Positions 48,289-56,754 of a DNA stretch of 64,000 nt are shown in pieces; position 1 is the first letter of the stretch, and every line of letters starts with the position of its first letter. The stretch comes from Achromobacter dolens (lineage in GTDB: Bacteria > Pseudomonadota > Gammaproteobacteria > Burkholderiales > Burkholderiaceae_B). The translations under genes were made by a program, and so were the position numbers. The notes beneath the pieces are model-generated. The model did not search any database. It was not told the origin of the DNA and saw only the letters and a list, made by a program, of their open reading frames with translations. The stretch lies in the NCBI RefSeq assembly GCF_902859745.1, contig NZ_CADIJW010000005.1:124001-188000 (forward strand). Reading direction: 5' to 3'.

Positions 48289-49278
48289 TCAGTTGGCTTT
48301 GATGTCGGCGCGCTTGACCACTTCGCCCCATTTGTCGATTTCGCTGGCGATCTTCTTGCCGAAGGTCTGCGGCGTGTTGGGCGATTGCGGCGCGTAGAAG
48401 CCCGATTGCTGGAACGAGGCCAGCAGCGCGGGGTTGGCCAGGGCCTTGTTCATGGCCTGGTTCAGGCGCGCGATGATGGGTTGCGGCGTGCCGGCCGGCG
48501 CCATCAGGCCGAACCAGGATTCGACGTCGAAGCCGGGCAAGCCGGACTCGGCCAGCGTCGGCACGTCGGGCACGGCCGGAAGCCGCTGCGGCGAGGTGAC
48601 GCCGATGGCGCGCAGCTTGCCAGCCTGCACGTGGGGCAATGACGAGGGCAGGTTGTCGAACATGGAATCGACCTGGCCGCCCAGCAGGTCGGCCACCGCC
48701 GGACCACTGCCGCGATAGGGCACGTGCAGGATGTCGGTGCCGGTCTGCATCTTGAACAGTTCGCAGGACAGGTGGATGGACGAGCCGCTGCCCGACGAGG
48801 CGCAGGTCAGCTTGCCGGGGTGGGCCTTGGCGTAGGCCAGGTATTCCGGCACCGTCTTGACCGGCAGCTTGGGGTTGACCACCAGGATGTTGGGGATGGT
48901 CGCCAGCAGGCCGATCGGCTCGAAGTCCTTGACGAAGTCGTAGTTGAGCTTGCTGTACAGCGTGCGGTTGATGGTGTTGGCGATCGACCCTACGTAGAGC
49001 GTATAGCCGTCGGGCGCGGCGCGCGCGACGATTTCGGCGCCGATGTTGCTGTTGGCGCCGGTCTTGTTCTCCACCACGATGGTCTGGCCGAGTTCCTCGT
49101 TCAGGGCCTTGGCGACCAGACGCGCCACGATGTCGGTGGCGCCGCCCGCGGCGTAACCGACCACCAGGGTCACCGGGCGTTCGGGATAGGGTTTGGCAGC
49201 CTGGCTCGGCGCGCTGAATGCAATGGCGCCCGCCAGGGCCGCGGCGCTGGCGGCCAGCCGCCTGCTGAATGTCTGCAT
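48289..49278 (-). CDS. Bug/TctC-family periplasmic solute-binding protein
   Basis: A 329-residue exported receptor with signal peptide ending SAPSQA (about residue 27), family stretches RPVTLVVGYAAGGATDIVAR, VVENKTGANSNIG and a C-terminal TFGKKIASEIDKWGEVVK (quoted in parts). First gene of the minus-strand operon, divergent from IclR with a 102-bp gap holding an operator-like palindrome. It probably binds the carboxylic acid that the operon degrades. Confidence 0.9.
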   Translation of the reverse strand: MQTFSRRLAASAAALAGAIAFSAPSQAAKPYPERPVTLVVGYAAGGATDIVARLVAKALNEELGQTIVVENKTGANSNIGAEIVARAAPDGYTLYVGSIANTINRTLYSKLNYDFVKDFEPIGLLATIPNILVVNPKLPVKTVPEYLAYAKAHPGKLTCASSGSGSSIHLSCELFKMQTGTDILHVPYRGSGPAVADLLGGQVDSMFDNLPSSLPHVQAGKLRAIGVTSPQRLPAVPDVPTLAESGLPGFDVESWFGLMAPAGTPQPIIARLNQAMNKALANPALLASFQQSGFYAPQSPNTPQTFGKKIASEIDKWGEVVKRADIKAN

Positions 49279-49296
49279 GGTTGTCTCCGTCCTGTT

Positions 49297-49313
49297 TGTC
49301 TAATATCTGGACA
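49297..49313. promoter_or_regulatory. Operator-like inverted repeat in the divergent IclR promoter
   Basis: TGTCta-atatc-tgGACA: TGTC/GACA ends with partial symmetry. A further TGTCCAGA is at about 49370, just before the IclR ATG. Both suit IclR binding, controlling both directions. Confidence 0.45.
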
Positions 49314-49380
49314 GATCTTTGCCTGCCCGACTTCATATTGGGCTTTGATAGGCGCCTCATCAACGCAAGGTGTCCAGAAA

Positions 49381-50184
49381 ATGAACAAACCGGAAAGCGA
49401 CGACGGCGGGCCGCGGGTGTTGCGGCGCGGGCTGCGGGTGCTGGGCGTGCTGCGCCAGGCGGGCGCGGCCGGCATGCACGTGACCGACATCGCGCGCGCC
49501 GCCGGCATGCAGCGCTCGACCGTCTACCGGTACCTGGATGTGCTGGCGCAGGAGGGCTACGCGCTGCGCGAGCCGGACGCGCCGCACTGGCGCATGGCGG
49601 AACTGGGCGTGATGATGGCCGGCGATCCGCACGCCGAAGCGGTGCGCGGCCTGCGGCCGGTGCTGCGGCAGATCAGCGACGTCAGCGGCGATTCGGCATT
49701 CCTGATCTGCCGCGCCGGCGGCGATTCGCTATGCCTGCATCGCGAGGTCGGCAACTACCCGGTGCAGGTGCTGGCGGTGACCATCGGCCATCGCCAGCCG
49801 CTGGGGGTGGGCGCGGCCGGCCTGGCGCTGCTGGGCGCTTTGCCGCCGGCCGAGGCCGACGAGGTGATCGCACAGAACGAGCAGGCCTTGCGCGCCTATG
49901 GCGGCATGACGGTGGCGCAGATGCGGCGGTTGGCCGAGAACACGCGCGACCGGGGTTGGGCGGTGGTGGGCAATGCGGCGGTGCCGGGCGTGCTGGGCGT
50001 CGGGGTGGCGTTGTGCGACGCGGGCGGCTATCCGCGGCTGGCGGTCAGCGTTTCGAGCCTGATAGACCGCATGCAGGCGCCGCGCCAGCGCGCCATTGCC
50101 GAGTTGATCCGCACGCAGTTGGGGCAGGACGAGGTCAGGCGCCAGCGCTGGAGCTTGCCCGGCTTGGTCGACGAGGCGGATTGA
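49381..50184 (+). CDS. IclR-family transcriptional regulator
   Basis: A 267-residue regulator: N-terminal winged helix (LRRGLRVLGVLRQAGAAGMHVTDIARAAGMQRSTVYRYLD, in parts) and a C-terminal IclR ligand domain (IGHRQPLGVGAAGLALLGAL). Divergent from the Bug-ligase-lyase-SDR operon, which it most likely controls. It converges on the DUF934 gene through a strong hairpin. Confidence 0.9.
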   Translation: MNKPESDDGGPRVLRRGLRVLGVLRQAGAAGMHVTDIARAAGMQRSTVYRYLDVLAQEGYALREPDAPHWRMAELGVMMAGDPHAEAVRGLRPVLRQISDVSGDSAFLICRAGGDSLCLHREVGNYPVQVLAVTIGHRQPLGVGAAGLALLGALPPAEADEVIAQNEQALRAYGGMTVAQMRRLAENTRDRGWAVVGNAAVPGVLGVGVALCDAGGYPRLAVSVSSLIDRMQAPRQRAIAELIRTQLGQDEVRRQRWSLPGLVDEAD

Positions 50185-50200
50185 ACGATAAGGGGTCGGT

Positions 50201-50225
50201 CCGGCCTCGATGGCATCGAGGCCGG
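50201..50225. terminator. 12-bp inverted repeat between convergent genes
   Basis: ccggcctcgatg / catcgaggccgg, a perfect repeat separated by one base, in the 50-bp space between the IclR and DUF934 stops. No T-run follows, so termination, if any, is not canonical. Confidence 0.55.
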
Positions 50226-50234
50226 CTGCGCGCG

Positions 50235-50780
50235 TCAGGCCTGCGCCGGCGCGGGCGCGCGGTAGGTCTTCTGGTAGTGCACCGTGAAGGTCTTGAACGC
50301 GTCCAGCGCCTTGCGCGGGTCGTGGCCCGGCTTGACCAGGAAGCTGTCGAAGCCGACGCGCGCCTGGTAGTGGATGGTGTCGATCATCACGTCGCCGACC
50401 GCGCGCAGCTCGCCCGTCCAGTGATAGCGGGTGCGCAGCAGTTGCGCCAGCGAATAGCCGCGGCCATCGGTGTAGACGGGGAAGTCCACCGCGATGAAGG
50501 CGATGCCCGCCGGATCGAGCGTGCCATCGGCTTCCAGCAGGTCGCGCAGGTCGGCGTCCGGTTCCAGCAGGACCGCGACCGGATGGCGATGGCGCCGCAG
50601 CGTGGCGTGCGAGGCCTTCCAGGTGGCCAGCGGCACGATCCAGCCGGGTTCGTCGGTCGGCACCTGGCCGTCGGCCGCGACCTCGGGGTCGGGCACGAAG
50701 GGGCGGGCGCTGTCGGCTTCCAGCCGGCCGTTGCGGATCAGGTGCGGGCCGGGCGCGTCGTGGGCGTAGGGCTCAGACAT
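50235..50780 (-). CDS. DUF934 family protein, sulfite-reductase associated
   Basis: A 181-residue protein matching DUF934, a family that regularly accompanies assimilatory sulfite reductase genes. It overlaps the end of the reductase gene by 8 nt. Conserved-looking stretch: FIAVDFPVYTDGRGYSLAQLLR and RVGFDSFLVKPG, in parts. No cofactor motif is obvious. The role is probably in sulfate/sulfite reduction (by association). The ATG at 50780 is preferred. Confidence 0.85.
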   Translation of the reverse strand: MSEPYAHDAPGPHLIRNGRLEADSARPFVPDPEVAADGQVPTDEPGWIVPLATWKASHATLRRHRHPVAVLLEPDADLRDLLEADGTLDPAGIAFIAVDFPVYTDGRGYSLAQLLRTRYHWTGELRAVGDVMIDTIHYQARVGFDSFLVKPGHDPRKALDAFKTFTVHYQKTYRAPAPAQA

Positions 50781-52509
50781 GGGCGGCCTCCTGGGCGGGC
50801 TTGGCAAAGGCGGGGTCGGAATACACGTCCTGCTTGAAGGGATCGATGCCGACGCGGTCCACCACGTCGATGAAGCGTTCTTCCTCGCTGTCGCGCAGGC
50901 CCAGGTAGGTGCGGATCAGGCGGTCGACCACGCCCGGCACCTGGTCGCGGGCGAACGAGGGGCCGATGATGCGGCCGATGGCGGCGCCGCCGCCCTTTGT
51001 GGATTCGATGTCGGGCAGCGGTTTGGCGGCGCCGTTCTGGCGGCCGCCGATGGTGACCTGGTACCACTCCTCGCCGGCCTTATCGACCCCCAGGATGCCG
51101 ATGTGGCCGACGTGGTGGTGGCCGCAGGAGTTGATGCAGCCGGAGATGTTCAGGTCCAGCTCGCCGATCTCGAACAGGTAGTCGAGGTTGTCGAACTGGC
51201 GCTGGATGGCCTCGGCCACGGGGATCGACACGGCATTGGCGAGCGCGCAGAAATCCCCGCCCGGACAGGCGATGATGTTGGTCAGCAGGCCGACGTTGGG
51301 CGTGGCCAGGTTCAGCGCTTCGAGCTTGCCCCACAGCTCGTGCAGGCGGGCGCGGCGCACGTCGGCCAGGATCAGGTTCTGCTCGTGCGACACGCGCAGT
51401 TCGCCGAAGCCGTATTCATCGGCCAGCGCGGCCACCGCGTCCATCTGTTCGGCGGTGATGTCGCCCGGCGGCACGCCGGTGGCCTTGAGCGAGACGGTGA
51501 CGGCGGCGTAGCCCGGCGTCTTGTGCGCATGCACGTTGGTGCGGAGCCAGCGGGCGAAGCGCTTGTCGGCGGCGGCCAGCGCCTCCGTGTTGTCGGTGTC
51601 GTTGGCCGCGGCCGGATCGTATTGCGGCCAGATGAAGCGCGCGGCGATGGTGTCGACGAATTCCTGCGTGATGGTGTCGGGGCCGCCCTTGATAAGCTGC
51701 CACTGTTCGTCCACCTGCTGCGCGTAGACTTCCGGCGTCAGGTCCTTCACCAGGATCTTGATGCGCGCCTTGTACTTGTTGTCGCGGCGGCCATGCAGGT
51801 TGTAGACCCGCAGCGCGGCCTGCAGGTAGGTCAGCAGGTCCTGCCATTCGACGAACTGGTTGATCAGCTTGCCGACGATGGGCGTGCGGCCCATGCCGCC
51901 GCCGACCCAGACGCGGAAACCGAGCTTGCCGTCGCGCTCGACCGCCTGCAGACCGATGTCGTGCACGCCGACCGCCGCGCGGTCCTGCACCGCGCCGCTG
52001 ACCGCGATCTTGAACTTGCGCGGCAGGAATGCGAATTCGGGGTGCAGCGTGGACCACTGGCGGATGATCTCGCACCACACCAGCGGGTCGATCAGCTCGT
52101 CCGGCGCGACGCCGGCGAAGTGGTCGGTGGTGGTGTTGCGGATACAGTTGCCGCTGGTCTGGATGGCGTGCATCTGCACCGTGGCCAGTTCGGCCAGGAT
52201 GTCCGGCACGTCTTCCAGCTTGGGCCAGTTGAACTGGATGTTCTGGCGCGTGCTGAAGTGGCCGTAGCCGCGGTCCCATTTGCGCGCGATGTGCGCCAGG
52301 GTGCGCAACTGGCGCGAGGCCAGGATGCCGTAGGGGATGGCCACCCGCAGCATCGGCGCGTGGCGCTGGATATACAGGCCGTTCTGCAGGCGCAGGACGC
52401 GGAATTCATCTTCGGTGAGCTGGCCATCGAGGAAGCGGCGCGTCTGGTCGGCGAACTGCGCCACGCGCTGCTCGACGAGCTGCTGGTCGACGGGGTCATA
52501 CACGTACAT
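50773..52509 (-). CDS. cysI: Ferredoxin-type nitrite/sulfite reductase (hemoprotein)
   Basis: A 578-residue siroheme/[4Fe-4S] enzyme that reduces sulfite to sulfide, or nitrite to ammonia. Two duplicated half-domains are seen, with substrate Arg in RHAPMLRVAIPYG and STRQNIQFNW, and cluster cysteines in CPGGDFCALA and GCINSCGHHH (CxxxxxC and CxxxC). The company of DUF934 favours sulfite. No cysJ is adjacent. The leader carries a competing hairpin. Confidence 0.9.
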   Translation of the reverse strand: MYVYDPVDQQLVEQRVAQFADQTRRFLDGQLTEDEFRVLRLQNGLYIQRHAPMLRVAIPYGILASRQLRTLAHIARKWDRGYGHFSTRQNIQFNWPKLEDVPDILAELATVQMHAIQTSGNCIRNTTTDHFAGVAPDELIDPLVWCEIIRQWSTLHPEFAFLPRKFKIAVSGAVQDRAAVGVHDIGLQAVERDGKLGFRVWVGGGMGRTPIVGKLINQFVEWQDLLTYLQAALRVYNLHGRRDNKYKARIKILVKDLTPEVYAQQVDEQWQLIKGGPDTITQEFVDTIAARFIWPQYDPAAANDTDNTEALAAADKRFARWLRTNVHAHKTPGYAAVTVSLKATGVPPGDITAEQMDAVAALADEYGFGELRVSHEQNLILADVRRARLHELWGKLEALNLATPNVGLLTNIIACPGGDFCALANAVSIPVAEAIQRQFDNLDYLFEIGELDLNISGCINSCGHHHVGHIGILGVDKAGEEWYQVTIGGRQNGAAKPLPDIESTKGGGAAIGRIIGPSFARDQVPGVVDRLIRTYLGLRDSEEERFIDVVDRVGIDPFKQDVYSDPAFAKPAQEAAHV

Positions 52510-52539
52510 GTCTACTGCCCTTGAGGTCTTCTCGGTCTG

Positions 52540-52573
52540 GTCCCCGCAAGCGTGGCCCGCCGTAGGCGGGGAC
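52540..52573 (-). promoter_or_regulatory. Mutually exclusive hairpins in the cysI leader
   Basis: gtccccgc (52540-52547) pairs with gcggggac (52566-52573); inside the span, cccgcc-gta-ggcggg (52556-52570) is an alternative 6-bp hairpin that uses the same right arm. Both would be in the cysI mRNA leader. The remaining upstream part (52574-52668) is AT-richer and holds ATAAG/TTATTAC motifs that CysB could bind. Confidence 0.4.
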
Positions 52574-52668
52574 TGGGGGATTCATAACCGTAACAGGCAG
52601 CCGCTTCGACCGTCTAAGTCATTCTGGTAATAAGCGTATGCCTGCGGCAGACACCTGCGTGGCGGCGT

Positions 52669-54198
52669 TCAGCCGCCGGACCCGGCGACCGCCCGGGGAC
52701 GCGGCCGGGCGCCCCGGAAGGCGGCCAGGCTGGCCAGCGCCAGCAGGCCGACGGCCGCCGCGCCGTACAGCATGACATCGCCAAACCCGTGCGTCAGCGC
52801 GATCCGGGCCACGTCCGCGGGGATGGCCGGCGCGGCGCCATCGCCCAGGTTGCCCGCCGACAGGGCCTCGGCCATGGCGCGCAGCGTGGCATCGGCGGGC
52901 GCCTGGGGCCAATGGCGGCGCAGCGACGCCAGGACGCTTTCGACCAGCAGGAATCCCATCAGCGCGATATTGATGGACAGGCTGATCATGCGCACGCTGA
53001 TGTCGATGCCCGAGGCCATGCCGGCGCGGTCGCCGGGCACCGCGCCCGTGGTGGTGTTGGTCACGGGCGTGTTGATCAGGCCCAGGCCGGTGCCGGCCAG
53101 CAGGCAGCCGGGCAGCATCGTCAGCCAACTGGCCTGCGCGACGCCGCTGCCCCATTTCATCAGCGCGAAGCCCAGGCAGATGGCGAACAGGCCGGCCGGG
53201 ATCACCGTGTCGGGGCGGTAGCGCAGCGCCAGTTTCTCGCCCAGCGGCGGCGCCACCAGGGTCGGCAGGGTGTAGGCCAGCAGCGCCAGGCCGGTGCCCA
53301 GGCCGCCGTAGCCCAGGCCGTTCTGGAAATACAGCGGCAGGTAGATCATGAAGGGCCAGAAGCTGAAGTTCATCGCGGCTGACGCCAGCAGCGCGCCCGA
53401 GAAGCGACGGATGCGGAACACCGCGAAGTCGAACATCGGGTCGGCGCAGCGGCGTTCGGTGATCACGAAGACGATCAGCGCTACGATGGCCGCGCCCAGG
53501 CTGGCGAGGGTCGCCAAGCTGGCGAAGCCAGCCGATGGCCCCTGGGTGATGAACCAGGCCAGTCCGAACACCGCCACTGACAGCGAGACGATGCCGGCCA
53601 CGTCCAGCTTGCGCTGGCGCGGATCGCGCGATTCGTCCACGCCCTTCCACGCCAGGCCCAGGGCGATCAACGCCAGCGGGCCGTGCGCCAGGAACACCCA
53701 TTGCCAGCTCGCTACCGCCACGATGGCCGAGCCGATGACGGGGCCGAATCCCAGGCCGACGCCGAAGGCGATGCCCCAGGCGCCAAAGGCCCGGCCGCGC
53801 GCGGCGCCGTCCTGGAAGCGGTGCGACAGCACCGCCACCTGGCAGATCAGCATGGCGCCGCCGGACAGGCCCTGCAACGCGCGGCCGGCGATCAGCACGC
53901 CGGTGTCCTGCGCCCAGCCGCAGACCAGGGAGGTCAGGCCGAACACCGCCAGGCTGGCCAGCAGCAGGCGCTTGCGGCCGTAGCGGTCGGCCAGCGTGCC
54001 CGCGGCCATCAACACCGTGGTGCAGGCGATGGTGTAGGCGTTCATGATCCATTGCAGTTCCTGGAAGCCGCTGTGCAGGGCCTGTTCCAGCGTGGGCAGG
54101 ATCACCGGCACGCTGGAGATCTCCAGGCCGAACATGAGGGCGGCCAGGCAGACGGCGGCCAGCGTAAAGCTATTTTTCTGCGCTATCGAAAGCGGCAT
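52669..54198 (-). CDS. Major-facilitator drug exporter, EmrB/DHA2-like
   Basis: A 509-residue, about 14-TM H+-coupled exporter. Signals: LQWIMNAYTIACTTVLMAAGTLADRYGRKR (DHA motif A, in parts), GLGFGPVIGSAIV and LNTPVTNTTTG-like LINTPVTNTTTG. The ATG at 54198 is preferred to an in-frame GTG at 54210. Divergent from a LysR gene at 54323 that likely controls it. It lacks the EmrA partner, so it may act alone. Confidence 0.9.
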   Translation of the reverse strand: MPLSIAQKNSFTLAAVCLAALMFGLEISSVPVILPTLEQALHSGFQELQWIMNAYTIACTTVLMAAGTLADRYGRKRLLLASLAVFGLTSLVCGWAQDTGVLIAGRALQGLSGGAMLICQVAVLSHRFQDGAARGRAFGAWGIAFGVGLGFGPVIGSAIVAVASWQWVFLAHGPLALIALGLAWKGVDESRDPRQRKLDVAGIVSLSVAVFGLAWFITQGPSAGFASLATLASLGAAIVALIVFVITERRCADPMFDFAVFRIRRFSGALLASAAMNFSFWPFMIYLPLYFQNGLGYGGLGTGLALLAYTLPTLVAPPLGEKLALRYRPDTVIPAGLFAICLGFALMKWGSGVAQASWLTMLPGCLLAGTGLGLINTPVTNTTTGAVPGDRAGMASGIDISVRMISLSINIALMGFLLVESVLASLRRHWPQAPADATLRAMAEALSAGNLGDGAAPAIPADVARIALTHGFGDVMLYGAAAVGLLALASLAAFRGARPRPRAVAGSGG

Positions 54199-54265
54199 CG
54201 GGGTTCTCACGAGAGGTCGGCGGCGGGAATCCGCCGCGGGACCTCATTCTGGGAGCCTGTTAAAA

Positions 54266-54311
54266 ATGATGGAAATGATTTAATTTCGTCGAATTAATTA
54301 ATTTTCATCAT
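54266..54311. promoter_or_regulatory. Nested inverted repeat in the exporter/LysR intergenic region
   Basis: Outer arms ATGATGGAAAT (54266-54276) and ATTTTCATCAT (54301-54311) match at 10 of 11 positions; inside lies an AT-rich ttaatt-tcgtcg-aattaa repeat. The region is sharply AT-rich and 11 bp from the LysR start, suiting a LysR operator that represses its own gene and controls the exporter. Confidence 0.5.
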
Positions 54312-54322
54312 GAGTTGACGCC

Positions 54323-55186
54323 ATGGACTTCGATACCGCGTTGCTGCGCACCTACGTCGCGGTCAAGGAGGCGGGCGGATTCACCCGCGCCGCCGAACGG
54401 CTGCACCTGAGCCAGTCGGCCGTCAGCCACCAGATCCGGCGCCTGGAGGAGCAGGCCGGCACCGCGCTGCTGGTCCGCACCACCCGCAGCCTGGCGCTGA
54501 CCGAGGACGGCGAGGACTTCCTGCGCTACGCCGAACAGGTGCTGCGCGCCCAGGACGCGCTGGCGCGGCGCTTCCAGCGGTCATCGGTGGCGGGGGCGGT
54601 GCGCCTGGGCGTGCCCGAAAACTTCATGGGCGAACGCCTGCCGTTGCTGCTGGCGCGGTTCGCGCGCGCCTTTCCGGCGGTGCGCCTGGACGTGGTGGTC
54701 GGCAGCTACCTGGATCTGCGCACCCAGGTCGAGGCGGATGCGCTGGACCTGGCCGTGGTGATGGCGTTGCCCAGCGAACCCGAGCGCGGCGCGATGCTGC
54801 GGCGCACGCGCTTCGTGTGGGCCGCCGCGCACGCATTTGATTTTCCCGTTGACGAGCCGATCCCGCTGGCCTTCGCGCCATCCCCCTGTGTGCACCGGCT
54901 GGTGGGCGTGGACGCGCTACAGGCGGCCGGCCTGGAATGGCGGGTGGCATTCACCTCGCCCAGCCAGGAGGGCCTGCGCGCGGCGGTGCTGGCGGGTCTG
55001 GCGGTGACGGCGCTGCCGCAGGAGGACGTGCGGCCAGGCATGGACGTGATCGACGGCCGCTACGGCCTGCCGCCGTTGACGCATGCGGACTTCAGGTTGA
55101 TTTCCCGCCAGACGGAACAGCAGGCGCCGGCGGTGCGGGCGTTCGGGCAGTTGCTGACGGAAATGTCGGCGCTGGCGCTGCCCTAG
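54323..55186 (+). CDS. LysR-family transcriptional regulator
   Basis: A 287-residue LysR protein: helix-turn-helix at the N-terminus (MDFDTALLRTYVAVKEAGGFTRAAERLHLSQSAVSHQIRRLE, in parts), followed by a type-2 periplasmic-binding-like domain. Divergent from the DHA2 exporter with 124 bp between starts, which holds a nested inverted repeat. Likely regulator of that exporter. Confidence 0.9.
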   Translation: MDFDTALLRTYVAVKEAGGFTRAAERLHLSQSAVSHQIRRLEEQAGTALLVRTTRSLALTEDGEDFLRYAEQVLRAQDALARRFQRSSVAGAVRLGVPENFMGERLPLLLARFARAFPAVRLDVVVGSYLDLRTQVEADALDLAVVMALPSEPERGAMLRRTRFVWAAAHAFDFPVDEPIPLAFAPSPCVHRLVGVDALQAAGLEWRVAFTSPSQEGLRAAVLAGLAVTALPQEDVRPGMDVIDGRYGLPPLTHADFRLISRQTEQQAPAVRAFGQLLTEMSALALP

Positions 55187-55261
55187 CGTGCTGTCTCGAG
55201 GCTACGCGGGCACGCTGTCCGCCCATTGACGCCATGGCGTCATTGCAGATCGCGTGGCGAT

Positions 55262-55453
55262 CTACAGCGCGGCGTTGACCGCCCAGCGTGCCACCAGCAC
55301 CAGGATCACGACCAGGCAGGCGGCCATCAGCAGGCCGGTGAGAATCAGCGGCGCGGGTTTGTTGTGGGCGATGTCGGCGTCGTAACCGCGGCCGCGGCGT
55401 ACGCCGAAAAAGCCCCACAGGACGGATTTGACCGTGCGCAGGAAGCTGAGCAT
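55262..55453 (-). CDS. DUF2970 single-pass membrane protein
   Basis: A 63-residue protein with a basic/aromatic N-terminus (MLSFLRTVKSVLWGFFGVRRG) and one transmembrane segment at about 37-58 (LILTGLLMAACLVVILVLVA), matching DUF2970. GGAG stands 7 nt before the ATG at 55453. Function unknown. Confidence 0.85.
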   Translation of the reverse strand: MLSFLRTVKSVLWGFFGVRRGRGYDADIAHNKPAPLILTGLLMAACLVVILVLVARWAVNAAL

Positions 55454-55537
55454 GGCGGGTCTCCAGACAGGGGATGGACCCACTGTAGCCGCCCCGGCGC
55501 GGGCGCGGCAGGTGCAGATTGGCCCCAGGCGACCGTA

Positions 55538-56458
55538 TCAGATGGCGTCGGCGGGCGTGCCGATGCCGCGCACGATGTGGTCCAGCAGTTCGCGCGCGGC
55601 CGGCGAGATGTGGCGCCCGGCGCGGCTGAGCACGTGCAGGCTGCCCTGGTTGAGGATGGGGTTGGCCAGCGGCAGGCTGGCCAGGCGCATCGCGGCCATG
55701 TCGGCGGTGACGGCGATCGGCGGCGTCAGGGCATAACCGATGCCGGTGGCGGCGAACTGCCACAGCGCCTTGAACGACGAGGTGGTCAGCACGTTGCGCA
55801 GCCGCACCTGTTCGCTGATCTCGGCGGCCTGGATGTGCTGGCGCACGCCGAAGCCTTCCTGCATCGCGGCGCCGGGGTAGTCGACCAGGTCGGTCAGCAG
55901 CAGCGGACGCAGCAGGCGCGTCAAAGGATGCTCCTGGCGCACGATGGCGCGGATCGGCTCGGGGCGCGAATAGTGCGTGCGCAGCCGCGCATCGTTGGGC
56001 GGCTGGAACACCAGGCCGATGTAGGCCTGGTCGTCGACGATGCGCTGCACGATTTCCGAGGTGCGGGCCACGTCGATGTCCAGCGTGACTTCCGGGTGAC
56101 TGCGCCAGTAGCCGGGCAGGACGCGGTCGAACATCAGCTCGACGAAGCCTTCGCCCAGCACCAGGTCGATGTGGCCGCGCTCCGCCTTGCGCAGGCTGTC
56201 GATTTCCGAGAAGAAGCTCTCCTGGATGTTCTGCTGGCGCTTCACGTAGCGCGCCAGGATGTGGCCGGCGTCGGTCGGCACCACGCCGCGGCCGCGCCGT
56301 TCGAACAGCGCCATGCCGCAGTCGCGCTCCAGCGCGGCGATGGCGCGGCTGACGGCGGATGGGTCCATGTTCAGGACTTCGGCGGCGCCGCGCACCGAGC
56401 CGCGGCTCATGACCTGCATGAAGTAATGGGTGCGGCGGGCGTCGAGTTTTTCGTCCAT
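55538..56458 (-). CDS. LysR-family transcriptional regulator
   Basis: A 306-residue LysR protein with N-terminal helix-turn-helix (MSRGSVRGAAEVLNMDPSAVSRAIAALE, in parts). Divergent from the DUF3100 membrane protein gene (297 bp gap) and probably its regulator; a LysR-type T-N11-A site lies at 56565-56581. Confidence 0.88.
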   Translation of the reverse strand: MDEKLDARRTHYFMQVMSRGSVRGAAEVLNMDPSAVSRAIAALERDCGMALFERRGRGVVPTDAGHILARYVKRQQNIQESFFSEIDSLRKAERGHIDLVLGEGFVELMFDRVLPGYWRSHPEVTLDIDVARTSEIVQRIVDDQAYIGLVFQPPNDARLRTHYSRPEPIRAIVRQEHPLTRLLRPLLLTDLVDYPGAAMQEGFGVRQHIQAAEISEQVRLRNVLTTSSFKALWQFAATGIGYALTPPIAVTADMAAMRLASLPLANPILNQGSLHVLSRAGRHISPAARELLDHIVRGIGTPADAI

Positions 56459-56564
56459 GGGGAAGCTCCGTGGCGCAAAGGCATCGGTTCGGTCCGCAAC
56501 ATATTGAGGGTTTTCCCTTATATATTGCTGGTTCTTGCAAAAAATTCCCTGTCCAGGGGCGTCC

Positions 56565-56581
56565 GTTGCATTTTACGCAAC
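56565..56581. promoter_or_regulatory. LysR-type T-N11-A box
   Basis: GTTGC-attttac-GCAAC, a perfect interrupted repeat that contains T-N11-A, about 107 bp upstream of the LysR start (minus) and 174 bp upstream of the DUF3100 ATG. Likely the operator of the divergent pair. Confidence 0.55.
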
Positions 56582-56754
56582 ACATTAGCCCTGGCGCTGT
56601 CATGGTTGGCGCGCCGGCCCCCGGGCGAAAATCGCGGCTGCCGCCTGCTCGCGCCGCGAGCCATCCCCCGTACCGGTCGCCGCGCCCGGGGAGTGCGCCA
56701 CGCACGCGCCGATCAGGACGCTCCAATACCTACTCACGTACTCAGGGGAATCCG

